Below are positions 42,044 through 50,896 of a stretch of DNA of 64,000 nucleotides, in pieces. The notes beneath the pieces are model-generated. The model saw only the letters and a list, made by a program, of their open reading frames with translations, did not search any database and was not told the DNA's origin. Origin of the DNA: Microbacterium jejuense (GTDB lineage: Bacteria > Actinomycetota > Actinomycetes > Actinomycetales > Microbacteriaceae); NCBI RefSeq assembly GCF_019511665.1, contig NZ_JAEUAW010000005.1, positions 62,001-126,000 of the forward strand. Direction: 5' to 3'. How positions within the stretch are numbered: position 1 is the first letter of the stretch; every line of letters starts with the position of its first letter. The position numbers and the translations under genes were made by a program.

Positions 42044-44197
42044 TCAGGCGGCGCCGAGCGCCTGACGCAGCAGGTGCATGAGCGCCGACAGCTGCACCGA
42101 GTCGCTCGACTGCGGGTCGACGGCCTCGCCGTCGAGCGCGCGGGCGGCAAGGCCCTGCTTGGAGTCGATGAGCTCGGCGATCTTGGTGTCGATCGTGTGC
42201 GCGGCGATGATGCGCCACGCGGTGACGGGCTCGTCCTGGCCGATGCGGTGCACGCGGTCGATCGCCTGCGTCTGCTCGGCGGCCGTCCACGACAGCTCGG
42301 CGAGCACGACGTTCGACGACGCCTGCATGTTGACGCCGACGCCTGCGGCGGTCAGCGAGCAGACCGCGATGCCGACCTCGGGGTCGTTGTTGAACGCGTC
42401 GATCGCCTGCTGGCGGGCGGTGGTCGCCTGGTCGCCGCGCAGCGAGACCGTCTTGAGGCCCGCCGCGGCGAAGTGCGCCTCTGCGGTGTCCATGACGTCG
42501 ATGTGCTTGGCGAAGAAGACGACCTTGCCGACCGAGCGCTGCAGCTGCACGGCGTAGTCGGCGGCGAGCACCGCCTTGGCCTGACCGATCTTGCGGACCA
42601 TCGTGAACACGTTCTCGGAGCCCGTGCCGGCGGCCTTGGACTCCTCGAGCTCGTTGTGGGCGACCAGGCGCACGATGTCGTCGTCGATCTCACCCGGCGC
42701 AAGGCCGCGGTCGCCGCGCGCCTCGATGATGCGGCGGTACTTGGCCGCCAGACGCTCGCCGAGCTCGCGCTCGGCCTGGCGGATCGAGCGGCCGAACTCG
42801 TCGTCCAGCTCGACCGGAAGGTCGGCGATCAGCTTGTCGGGCAGGTCGGTCGCGACGTCCTTCTTGCGGCGGCGGACGATGCCCATCGAGATGACCGCGT
42901 CGCGCGCCTCGGGGTAGAACGCCTTGTCGGCCGGGGTCAGGCCGGTCTCGTCGAGCTTCTCCATCAGCACCGGACCGGGCTTCTCGCCGTTGGTCCAGCC
43001 GAGGAAGCGCCAGATCGCGTCGAAGTCCTCGACGTCGTTGATGAGCGGCGTTCCGGTGAGCGCCAGCAGCAGCGGATTCGGAACCTGCTCGCGGACGCGG
43101 TTGGCGAGTGCCAGCACGTTCTGCGAGCGCTGCGACGTGAGGTTCTTGATGAAGTGCGCCTCGTCGACGACGATGCCCTTCAGGCCGATCGAGCTCAGCC
43201 ACGACAGGTGGCGGTCGAGGATCTCGTAGTTGACGATGAACACGTCCGCGAACGCGTCGATGTCTTCGCCGTCGCCCTGGATGACGGTCGCGCGCCGCTG
43301 CGGCGTCCACCGCTCGACCTCGCGGGCCCAGTTCATCTTCACGACGTTGGGGACGACAGCCAGCAGCGGGTACGCGTTCGCGACGGATGCCGCCAGCACC
43401 GACTCGGCCGTCTTGCCGAGGCCCGGCTCGTCGGCGAGGAGGAACGTGCGATGCCCGGCGCGCACGGCTTCGAGGAAGCGCGACTGGTGCGGCATGACCT
43501 CCAGGCCGCGCGGCGACAGACGGTCGAACTCCGGCACGGGCGGCAGATCCATCGTGGCGCTGCCGCCGCCGGCACCGGTCTCGAACGCCTTGTACAGCGG
43601 GCCCATGAGCTCCCAGCTGTCCAGACGGCGGCGCGGCGTCTGCTTGGCGGCGCGCATCGTGAGGTCGGGCGCGAGGAACGGGTTCGCCTCGCGGCGCGCC
43701 TCGACCTGCGGCGGCACGACCTGGCGCTCAGCGAGCGCCGCGGGCACGACCGGCGCGGCGACGGGCGCGACGTCGGTGATGATCAGCTCGTCCGGCGGCA
43801 GTTCGGCGCCGGACTCGAGCAGCCAGTCGCGCCGCATGCGGCGCGCGACGGGCGAGGTGGCCTGGTCGACCTCGAGCAGCTGGATGAGCGACGTGTCGCG
43901 TGCTGCCGTCTTGGCCAGGATCGTGGCCACCCCGTCGAGGCGCTTGAGCAGCTCGGCGCGCGCGGCGTCGGTCAGCGAGGTGTCGCCCTTGACCCGGGCG
44001 CGCTCCTCGCGCACCAGGAACGCGATGACCTGGAACTTGACGCGGTTGGTCGGCCCGAGCTTTCCGCGCTGGGCCTTGGCCTCGACCTCGCGCACCTTGC
44101 GGGCGAGGATCGGGATGATGGGGGCCTCGTCGTCACGGCGTGCGGACGAGGACTTGCGGCGACGCTGCGCCGTCTGGGCGGGTGCCGTGGTCGGCAT
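42044..44197 (-). CDS. SNF2-family DNA-dependent ATPase/helicase-like protein
   Basis: The 717-aa protein has an N-terminal 200-residue specific region, then a SNF2 motor: Walker A DEPGLGKTAES, the DEAH box in VVDEAHFIKN, LALTGTPLIND, and the C-terminal lobe with VGVNMQASSNVVLAEL and IDRVHRIGQ. SNF2 proteins translocate on double-stranded DNA; bacterial ones remodel protein-DNA complexes or RNA polymerase, or take part in defence. No restriction or defence genes accompany it, so a housekeeping role is more likely. The 237-nt upstream gap shows no gene. Confidence 0.9.
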   Translation of the reverse strand: MPTTAPAQTAQRRRKSSSARRDDEAPIIPILARKVREVEAKAQRGKLGPTNRVKFQVIAFLVREERARVKGDTSLTDAARAELLKRLDGVATILAKTAARDTSLIQLLEVDQATSPVARRMRRDWLLESGAELPPDELIITDVAPVAAPVVPAALAERQVVPPQVEARREANPFLAPDLTMRAAKQTPRRRLDSWELMGPLYKAFETGAGGGSATMDLPPVPEFDRLSPRGLEVMPHQSRFLEAVRAGHRTFLLADEPGLGKTAESVLAASVANAYPLLAVVPNVVKMNWAREVERWTPQRRATVIQGDGEDIDAFADVFIVNYEILDRHLSWLSSIGLKGIVVDEAHFIKNLTSQRSQNVLALANRVREQVPNPLLLALTGTPLINDVEDFDAIWRFLGWTNGEKPGPVLMEKLDETGLTPADKAFYPEARDAVISMGIVRRRKKDVATDLPDKLIADLPVELDDEFGRSIRQAERELGERLAAKYRRIIEARGDRGLAPGEIDDDIVRLVAHNELEESKAAGTGSENVFTMVRKIGQAKAVLAADYAVQLQRSVGKVVFFAKHIDVMDTAEAHFAAAGLKTVSLRGDQATTARQQAIDAFNNDPEVGIAVCSLTAAGVGVNMQASSNVVLAELSWTAAEQTQAIDRVHRIGQDEPVTAWRIIAAHTIDTKIAELIDSKQGLAARALDGEAVDPQSSDSVQLSALMHLLRQALGAA

Positions 44198-44434
44198 GCT
44201 CCTCCTGAGCGTGAGTGCCGGAAACTCGACCGGCGATGATCGGATGACACCGATGGTGCTGCGTGCTCCCGCGGGCGGCGCGAACGCCGTCGCGAACGCG
44301 GGATCAGAGATGGGCCGGGGCGGTCGCGGGCACTCGCTTCTGCGAGCTGCGACGTCGCCTCAGGCCTTCCCCGCCGTCCATTCTAGGGGAAAACGCCGGT
44401 CCCGCGTGAGGACAGGCCGTACGCGACGGCCGGT

Positions 44435-45073
44435 TCAGCCCCAGAGCGTCGCGACGACGTCTTCGGTGTAGCCCTCGGGCGCGAAGTTGATCCATGCCGT
44501 GGTGACGACGGCGTCGTCGGCGATGTAGTGCGTCTCACCGCGCGTGTACTCGTTGTCGTCGAGCGTGACGCCGCGCTGCTCGATGCGGCAGACGGTGCCG
44601 TCGCCCATCGCCTCGCACCCGAAGCCCGCGGCCTCCAGCACCGGGACCAGGCTCGCCGCCTGCTCAGTGTCGACGGCGGTGACGTTGGTCGCCAGGCCGA
44701 ACTCGCTCGGCTTGCCCCACGAGCAGCGCAGCGTCGGCGCGCCGCTGTGGATGATCTCGAGCAGGTCGGCGTTCTCGGTCGACAGCATCGTGACGCCCGG
44801 GTCGTTGAGCGGCGGGTTGGCCGCCTGCAGTTCGGCCAGCATCGCCGCCGAGTAGATCTCCTCGCACGTGGCCGGCACCTCGAAGCCGGCCTGGGGCTTG
44901 TCGGTCTGGCTGATCGACGGGTCCGGCGTCGGCTGCTTGATCGTGATCGAGGGTGTGCTCGACGGCGTGGGCCCGCCTGCTGGCTCGGGCCGGCACCCCG
45001 TCGCCACGACGGCGATCAGCACCAGTGCCGTCGCTCCCACCGCGAGCCGCGGCATCCCGATCCGTCCCGTCAT
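44435..45073 (-). CDS. putative secreted lipoprotein
   Basis: The 212-aa protein starts with a hydrophobic export signal ending VVATGC, a plausible lipoprotein cleavage site. A Pro/Ser/Thr-rich spacer follows, then a domain with paired Cys residues (ATCEEIYSAAML and LRCSWGK; GFGCEAM and TVCRIEQ). The cysteine arrangement recalls DUF3558-type actinobacterial lipoproteins but I cannot confirm it. It would sit on the outer face of the membrane. It is followed by the pfkA-SNF2 block on the same strand. Confidence 0.75.
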   Translation of the reverse strand: MTGRIGMPRLAVGATALVLIAVVATGCRPEPAGGPTPSSTPSITIKQPTPDPSISQTDKPQAGFEVPATCEEIYSAAMLAELQAANPPLNDPGVTMLSTENADLLEIIHSGAPTLRCSWGKPSEFGLATNVTAVDTEQAASLVPVLEAAGFGCEAMGDGTVCRIEQRGVTLDDNEYTRGETHYIADDAVVTTAWINFAPEGYTEDVVATLWG

Positions 45074-45171
45074 CACGCCTCCGTTCGCCGGTCCGGCTTC
45101 GAGACTAACGACGAAGACGGGGGATGCCGGGGGCCACGCCGTGCGGTCGGTCCGGTTCGCGCGGGCCGACG

Positions 45172-46068
45172 TCACGGACCGGCGTACGCGTCCTGCCACT
45201 GCGACAGCGTGCCGGGGTCGTCGGTCACGATGCCGTCGACGCCGAGCGCGGTGACGGCGTCCCACTGCGAGTCGCGGTTCAGGGTGTACACGACCACGCG
45301 GGCACCGGCCGCGTGCAGCTCGTCCACGATGCCGGGCCGCGCGAGCACCGCCTTGCGGCTGACGACGACGCCCCGTGCGCCGGCCTCGGCCACCGCGCTC
45401 ACGACGTCGACCGGCAACTGCTTGAGGATCAGCAGGCGCGACAGCACGGGCGCCTCGCTCGCGGCCAGAGCCAGCGTCCGGGCGTCGAAGCTGGCGAGCA
45501 CGACGCGCCGCTCGAGGTCGCGTGCGGTGATCTCTGCGATGGCGGCGTCGAGGGCCGCGGCATCCCATCGCCCCTTGAGCTCGACGATCGCGCGCCCCTC
45601 CGCGCCGGCGAGGGTGTCGAGGAACTCGGTCAGCGTCGGCACCGGAGTTCCGGCGAAGGCCGCGTCGAACCACGCGCCGGCATCGAGCCGCTGCACGTCG
45701 GCGAGCGTGAGCGCGGCGAGCCGGCCATGCCCGTCGGTCGTGCGGTCCACCGTCGCGTCGTGCATCAGGACCGGCACGCGGTCCTTGGTGAGCGCCACGT
45801 CGACCTCGACGTAGTCGAAACCGCTGGCGAGCGCCGCGGTGACGGCCGGCAGGGTGTTCTCGGGCGCGCTGGCCGCTCCCCCGCGGTGGCTGGCGATGAA
45901 CGCGGCATCGCCGGGGGTGCGTGCGACGCCGAGCAGTTCGCGCGAGCTCACGCGGGCGGGCGTCGCGCCGAGGAACGCGATGACGATGCTCGCGACAGCG
46001 AGCACGCACACGACGGACAGGGCGTGGATCCGGTCGCGGGCGCGATCGGACACCGCGGAATCGGGCAT
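45172..46068 (-). CDS. glycerophosphodiester phosphodiesterase
   Basis: The 298-aa protein has an N-terminal membrane anchor (about residues 15-35) and a GDPD TIM barrel outside. Catalytic features are ASHRGGAASAPENT, the Glu/Asp metal site in VEVDVALTKDRVPVLMHD and VELKGRW. It cleaves glycerophosphodiesters to glycerol 3-phosphate and alcohols. ATG at 46068 is used because the upstream ten codons are atypical. Confidence 0.9.
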   Translation of the reverse strand: MPDSAVSDRARDRIHALSVVCVLAVASIVIAFLGATPARVSSRELLGVARTPGDAAFIASHRGGAASAPENTLPAVTAALASGFDYVEVDVALTKDRVPVLMHDATVDRTTDGHGRLAALTLADVQRLDAGAWFDAAFAGTPVPTLTEFLDTLAGAEGRAIVELKGRWDAAALDAAIAEITARDLERRVVLASFDARTLALAASEAPVLSRLLILKQLPVDVVSAVAEAGARGVVVSRKAVLARPGIVDELHAAGARVVVYTLNRDSQWDAVTALGVDGIVTDDPGTLSQWQDAYAGP

Positions 46069-46148
46069 CGGGCATGTCCTCCGAGGGTCTTTCGCCACGT
46101 CCTCTTCGACGTGGTGCGGACCACTCTACATGCGCCGTTACCTTTTCG

Positions 46149-47387
46149 TTACTTTGGATTCGCTCCGTTCTGGCGCACCGCGAGCACCGCGTCCCACAGC
46201 GCATCGGCCACATCGCGCTTGCTGCCCCGTCGCGCTGCGACGACCTCCCCCGCCGCGTCGATGACGGTCACGGCGTTGTCTGCCGACTCGAAGCCGCGGG
46301 TCCAGCCGACCTCGTTCACCGCGAGCAGGTCGGTGCCCTTGCGGGCGGCCTTCCGGCGCCCGCGGTCGAGCAGCGTCTCGCCGTCGCCCGGGGTCTCGGC
46401 CGCGAAGCCGACGATCGTCTGACCGTCGCGACGCCGCCGCACGAGCCCCGCCAGGATGTCGGGGTTCTCGACGAGGTCTAGCGTGATCCCGCCCTCCGGC
46501 GCCGCGTCTTTCGAACGCTTGAGGGGCGACACCTCCGCGACGCGGTAGTCCGCGACGGCCGCGGCCATGACGACCACATCGGCACCGGTCGCCTCGGTCT
46601 CGACGGCGGCGCCCAGCTCGTCTGCCGTCCCGGCGCCGACCACGCGCACGGTGGGACGAGTGGATGCCTCGGCAAGCACGCCCTCGTCGACGTGCGCCGC
46701 GACGAGCACGACGTCCGCGCCGCGGTCCGCCGCGGCGAGCGCCACCGCGACGCCCTGACGACCGCTCGAGCGGTTGCCGATGAAGCGCACCGGGTCGATC
46801 GGCTCGCGCGTGCCGCCCGCGCTCACGACGACCCGCAGGCCCGCGAGGTCGCCGGGGGCCTCATCGGCGACGACGGCCAGCGCCGCGTCGAGGATCGCCT
46901 CGGGCTCCGTCATCCGTCCCGGCCCGCTGTCGCCGCCCGTCAGCTCGCCCTCGTCGGGGCCCACCACGACGACACCTCGCTCGCGCAGGACCGCCATGTT
47001 GTGGACGGTGGCGGGGTGGCGCCACATCTCGGTGTGCATCGCCGGCGCGACGACGACGGGCGCCGTGGTGGCGAGTAGGGTCGTTCCGAGGAGGTCGTCC
47101 GCGATGCCCGCGGTCATCTTCGCCAGCGTGTTCGCCGTCGCGGGCGCCACGATCACGAGGTCGGCCGATCGGCCGAGCGAGACGTGACGCACGCGTGCGA
47201 CGTCATCGTGGACGGAGGTCGTCACGGGGTGGCGGCTGATCGCCTCCCAGGTCGGAAGCCCCACGAACCGCAGCGCGTCGTCCGTCGGGACCACGTGGAC
47301 GTCGTGCCCCGCCTTCACCAGCAGGCGCACGAGCTGCACCGTCTTGTAGGCGGCGATCCCGCCCGTCACTCCGACCACGACGAACAC
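46149..47387 (-). CDS. coaBC: bifunctional phosphopantothenoylcysteine decarboxylase/phosphopantothenate-cysteine ligase
   Basis: CoaBC makes 4'-phosphopantetheine in coenzyme A synthesis. The 412-aa protein has the flavoprotein CoaC half (VGVTGGIAAYK, APATANTLAKMT with its conserved Asn, and PAMHTEMW) and the CoaB half (VSAGGTREPIDPVRFIGNRSSG, AAAVADYRV, LKR and TIVGFAAET). GTG at 47387 matches the usual family N-terminus in length and has CAAGAT 6 nt before it; a GTG three codons on has GGAGG 9 nt upstream. It is divergent from the NRDE gene. Confidence 0.95.
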   Translation of the reverse strand: MFVVVGVTGGIAAYKTVQLVRLLVKAGHDVHVVPTDDALRFVGLPTWEAISRHPVTTSVHDDVARVRHVSLGRSADLVIVAPATANTLAKMTAGIADDLLGTTLLATTAPVVVAPAMHTEMWRHPATVHNMAVLRERGVVVVGPDEGELTGGDSGPGRMTEPEAILDAALAVVADEAPGDLAGLRVVVSAGGTREPIDPVRFIGNRSSGRQGVAVALAAADRGADVVLVAAHVDEGVLAEASTRPTVRVVGAGTADELGAAVETEATGADVVVMAAAVADYRVAEVSPLKRSKDAAPEGGITLDLVENPDILAGLVRRRRDGQTIVGFAAETPGDGETLLDRGRRKAARKGTDLLAVNEVGWTRGFESADNAVTVIDAAGEVVAARRGSKRDVADALWDAVLAVRQNGANPK

Positions 47388-47450
47388 CCTCCGATCTTGG
47401 CACGACCGCCCGACCCGCGGACGACCACCCGAACCACCAGGAGCCCCCGC

Positions 47451-48167
47451 ATGTGCACCGTCGTCATCCGCGTCCCGGAGTCGCCCGATGAGCCGACGCG
47501 CGTGCTCGCGGTGCGCGACGAGGATCCGGCGCGCCCGTGGAACCCGCTCGGACGCTGGTGGCCCGAACCGCACGACGATGTCGTGGGCGTGCGCGACGTG
47601 CGCGCGGGCGGCGCATGGCTCGCCGCCGATCCCGCGGCAGGCCGCCTGGCGGTGCTGCTCAACAGAGCCGACGTGTCGGACCGCCCCGAGCCCGAGCTGG
47701 TCTCGCGCGGCGGACTCGTGCTCGACGCCGTCGCCGGCCGCTCACCGTCCGGCACACCGGCGACGCACGGGTTCAACCTCGTCGAGGTCGAGGGCGGCCG
47801 CGCGCGTGTGCTCATGTGGGACGGCGCCTCGCTGCGCGCCGTCGAGCTCGCGCCCGGCACGCACATGATCGCGCACGACGATGTCGACGACCCCGGCACG
47901 CCGCGCATCGCGCGCTGGCTGGGCGAGTTCCAGGCGACGCCGCCCGCCGCCGACGCGGAGTGGTGGATGCCGTGGGTCGAGGTGCTCGCCCGCTCGGCCG
48001 AGCTCCCCCCGACGGACGACGACGCGATCATCCGCGACAACCGTCCGTACGGCTATCCGACGCTGTCGCTCCTCGCGTGCGTCGCCTCCGTCTCGGCGCA
48101 CGACGTGGACGTGCATTACGGCGAACTCGCCGAGCCCGGCCAGTGGGGCGGCCTGCAGCTCGACTGA
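47451..48167 (+). CDS. NRDE-family (TANGO2-like) protein
   Basis: The 238-aa protein begins MCTVVI, exposing Cys2 as in Ntn-hydrolase-like NRDE proteins, and has RDEDPARPW with Val where the name-giving Asn normally stands. AWLAADPAAGRLAVLLNR is the second hallmark. TANGO2 homologues are linked to haem and acyl-lipid metabolism in eukaryotes; the bacterial function is unknown. ATG at 47451 follows CAGGAG. Confidence 0.85.
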   Translation: MCTVVIRVPESPDEPTRVLAVRDEDPARPWNPLGRWWPEPHDDVVGVRDVRAGGAWLAADPAAGRLAVLLNRADVSDRPEPELVSRGGLVLDAVAGRSPSGTPATHGFNLVEVEGGRARVLMWDGASLRAVELAPGTHMIAHDDVDDPGTPRIARWLGEFQATPPAADAEWWMPWVEVLARSAELPPTDDDAIIRDNRPYGYPTLSLLACVASVSAHDVDVHYGELAEPGQWGGLQLD

Positions 48168-48222
48168 GCCACCGACGGACGCCGTCCGTCGATGGCCCAC
48201 GCCGCCCCCGGCCGCCCGCGCA

Positions 48223-48326
48223 CAGAATCGGATCCGCATGCGCGGACCGCCGCGTGGACACGCCGTCGCCGGCCCCTCAGCATCGGCGTGTCGCGCGACC
48301 CGTCCGCTCGTGCGGATCCGATTCTG
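48223..48326. repeat. 104-nt inverted-repeat element with nested stems
   Basis: The outer arms cagaatcggatccgca and tgcggatccgattctg are perfect inverted repeats of 16 bp. Inside them lie cggac/gtccg and gacacgccg/cggcgtgtc, all nested in register, so the whole folds into one long hairpin. It is between the NRDE gene and a 46-codon ORF, and no other copy was seen in the window. Confidence 0.7.
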
Positions 48327-48379
48327 CGTAGCGTCCGGCGCCGGACCGGTCAGCGCGCACAGCGGCGGGCGACTCGGGC

Positions 48380-48520
48380 ATGGGCATCGGCGAGCGGTTC
48401 TGCGTCGACGACATCACGCTCTACATCTTCAACCGCGTGCCGCAGTGGACGCTCCACCCCGACATGGTGCTCAAGATCAACCCCGAGCCGCCCCCGCGCC
48501 CGGAGGCGTCGGACGACTAG
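48380..48520 (+). CDS. 46-aa hypothetical protein
   Basis: The ORF encodes MGIGERFCVDDITLYIFNRV followed by a PQWTLHPDMVLKINPEP segment and an acidic end. Nearly every codon ends in G or C, as expected for a coding frame here. Its last 4 bases overlap the stop of the convergent aldehyde-dehydrogenase-like gene. The ribosome binding site is weak (ACTCGGGC). It could be a real small protein or the remnant of a longer gene; I do not recognise it. Confidence 0.5.
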   Translation: MGIGERFCVDDITLYIFNRVPQWTLHPDMVLKINPEPPPRPEASDD

Positions 48521-49380
48521 ACCAGGCTCTTCGTGTGCCAGACCGTCTTCGTCTCGGTGAAGGCCGTGATGCGGGCGAGGCTCGGGGCCGCGGCATCCAC
48601 TCCGTTCTCAGGCGGGAGCACACGCGTGAGCGTGTCGGCGGCGGCGATCTGCAGATCGATCCAGTCGAGGTCGCCGGCGCCGACGAGGTCGAGGGCGTGC
48701 ACGTCGGGGTGCGACGCGAGCCACGGCGCGATCTCGGCGGGCGACCCGGTGAGGACGTTGACCACTCCCCCGGGCACGTCGCTGGTCGCCAGCACCTCGG
48801 CGAGGCTGATGGCCGACAGCGGGTAGCGCTGCGAGGCCACCACGACCACCGAGTTGCCGGTCACGAGCGCCGGCGCGATGGCCGAGACGAGCCCGACGAG
48901 GGCGGTGTCCTGCGGGGCGACGATGCCGACCACGCCGGTCGGCTCGGGAACCGAGATGTTGAAGTACGGGCCGGCGACCGGGTTGCCGTTGCCGGCGACC
49001 TGGCCGAACTTGTCGCACCAGCCGGCGTACCAGACCCAGCGGTCGATCGCCTCGTCGACCTCGGCGCCGGCGACGGCGGCCGATGCTCCGGTCTGCTGCA
49101 CGATCTCGTCGATGAACTGCGCGCGGCGACCCTCGAGGATCTCGGCGACCCGGTAGAGCACCTGACCTCGGTTGTAGGCCGTGGCCCCCGACCAGCCCTT
49201 GACGGCGCCGCGGGCGGCGACGACGGCATCCCTCGCGTCCTTGCGCGACGCGAGTGCCGCATTCGCGAGGAAGTCGCCCTTCGGCGAGGCGACCTCGTAG
49301 GTGCGACCCGACTCGCTGCGCGGGAACGCGCCGCCGATGTAGAGCTTGTACGTCTTGGGGACGGTGAGGCGCTTGCTCAC
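48517..49380 (-). CDS. truncated aldehyde-dehydrogenase-like protein
   Basis: The 287-aa protein aligns with the N-terminal and NAD-binding parts of aldehyde dehydrogenases (KLYIGGAFPRSESGRTYEV, then PEPTGVVGIVAPQDTALVGL) but stops before the catalytic domain. The PWNFP-like motif, the LELGGK glutamate and the catalytic Cys are all absent, so it cannot be a working ALDH on its own. Its GTG overlaps the stop of the full-length ALDH gene, suggesting co-translation and perhaps a hetero-oligomer. Confidence 0.85.
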   Translation of the reverse strand: MSKRLTVPKTYKLYIGGAFPRSESGRTYEVASPKGDFLANAALASRKDARDAVVAARGAVKGWSGATAYNRGQVLYRVAEILEGRRAQFIDEIVQQTGASAAVAGAEVDEAIDRWVWYAGWCDKFGQVAGNGNPVAGPYFNISVPEPTGVVGIVAPQDTALVGLVSAIAPALVTGNSVVVVASQRYPLSAISLAEVLATSDVPGGVVNVLTGSPAEIAPWLASHPDVHALDLVGAGDLDWIDLQIAAADTLTRVLPPENGVDAAAPSLARITAFTETKTVWHTKSLV

Positions 49381-50873
49381 TTGCCCACCTCCTTCTTCGC
49401 GCGGCCGGCTTCGACCCGGCGGCCGGTGTCGAGGGCCGACCCGCCCTTGAGGTACGCGGCCAGGCCGTGGCGACCGCCCTCGCGGCCGTAGCCCGATTCC
49501 TTGTAGCCGCCGAACGGCGAGGCCGGATCGAACCGGTTGAACGTGTTCGCCCACACCACGCCCGCGCGCAGGCGGTCGGCGACGGCGAGGATCCGCGAGC
49601 CCTTGTCGGACCAGACGCCCGCCGACAGACCGTACGGCGTGTTGTTGGCCTTCTCGATCGCCTCGGCGGGCGTGCGGAAGGTCAGCACCGACAGCACCGG
49701 ACCGAAGATCTCGTCGCGGGCGATGCGGTGGCTCGCCTGCACGTTGGTGAAGATCGTCGGAGCGAACCAGAAGCCGTTGTCGGGGATGACGCAGTCGGCG
49801 CTCCAGCGCTCGGCGCCCTCCTCCTCGCCGATGCGGCTGAGCTCGCGGATGCGGTCGAGCTGCTCGCGCGAGTTGATGGCGCCGATGTCGGTGTTCTTGT
49901 CGAGCGGGTCGCCGAGGCGCAGCGTCGAGAGGCGGTCCTTGAGCCGGTCGACGACCTCGTCGTGGATCGACTCCTGCACGAGCAGGCGGCTGCCCGCGCA
50001 GCACACGTGCCCCTGGTTGAAGAAGATGCCGTTGACGATGCCCTCGATGGCCTGGTCGATCGGCGCGTCCTCGAACACGATGTTCGCTGCCTTGCCGCCG
50101 AGCTCGAGCGTCAGCTTCTTGTCGGTGCCGGCGACGGCCTTCGCGATCTCGCGTCCGACCGCGGTCGAGCCGGTGAACGCCACCTTGTCGACATCGGGAT
50201 GCCGCACCACGGCCGCACCGGTGGCACCGGCTCCGGTCACGATGTTGACGACGCCCGGCGGCAGGTCGGCCTGCTGCAGGATCTCGGCGAAGATGAGGGC
50301 CGACAGCGGCGTCGTCTCGGCGGGCTTCAGCACGACGGTGTTGCCGGCGGCGAGTGCGGGCGCGATCTTCCACGCGAGCATGAGCAGCGGGAAGTTCCAC
50401 GGGATCACCTGCCCGGCCACCCCGAGCGGGCGCGGGTCGGCGCCGAGGCCGGCGTAGTCGAGCTTGTCGGCCCAGCCTGCGTAGTAGAAGAACCACGCGG
50501 CGACGAGCGGCACGTCCACGTCACGGGATTCCTTGATCGGCTTGCCGTTGTCGAGGCTCTCGGCCACGGCGAGCTCGCGCGCACGCTCCTGCACGAGGCG
50601 GGCGATGCGGAACAGGTACTTGCCGCGGTCACGGCCGCTCATCTTCGACCACGTGCGCTCGTAGGCGCGGCGAGCGGCGGCCACCGCGGTGTCGACGTCG
50701 GCCTCCGTCGCCGTCGCGATCGTCGCGATGTGCGACTCGTCGGCCGGCGAGATCGTCACGAACGGATCGCCGGAGCCCGGACGGAAGTCGCCGTCGATGA
50801 ACAGCCCGTACTCGGGCTTGAGGTTGAGGATCGCCCGCGACTCGGGGGCGGGTGCGTACTCGAGGAAGCTCAT
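49377..50873 (-). CDS. NAD-dependent aldehyde dehydrogenase
   Basis: This complete 498-aa ALDH has VIPWNFPLLML, FTGSTAVGREI, the general base Glu in LTLELGGKAANIVF and the nucleophilic Cys in NQGHVCCAGSR. In this operon it probably oxidises acetaldehyde (from deoxyribose 5-phosphate cleavage) or a related aldehyde. ATG at 50873 lies 24 nt after the deoC stop. Confidence 0.93.
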   Translation of the reverse strand: MSFLEYAPAPESRAILNLKPEYGLFIDGDFRPGSGDPFVTISPADESHIATIATATEADVDTAVAAARRAYERTWSKMSGRDRGKYLFRIARLVQERARELAVAESLDNGKPIKESRDVDVPLVAAWFFYYAGWADKLDYAGLGADPRPLGVAGQVIPWNFPLLMLAWKIAPALAAGNTVVLKPAETTPLSALIFAEILQQADLPPGVVNIVTGAGATGAAVVRHPDVDKVAFTGSTAVGREIAKAVAGTDKKLTLELGGKAANIVFEDAPIDQAIEGIVNGIFFNQGHVCCAGSRLLVQESIHDEVVDRLKDRLSTLRLGDPLDKNTDIGAINSREQLDRIRELSRIGEEEGAERWSADCVIPDNGFWFAPTIFTNVQASHRIARDEIFGPVLSVLTFRTPAEAIEKANNTPYGLSAGVWSDKGSRILAVADRLRAGVVWANTFNRFDPASPFGGYKESGYGREGGRHGLAAYLKGGSALDTGRRVEAGRAKKEVGK

Positions 50874-50896
50874 GTCGGTCCTAGTCGCCTTCTGTC

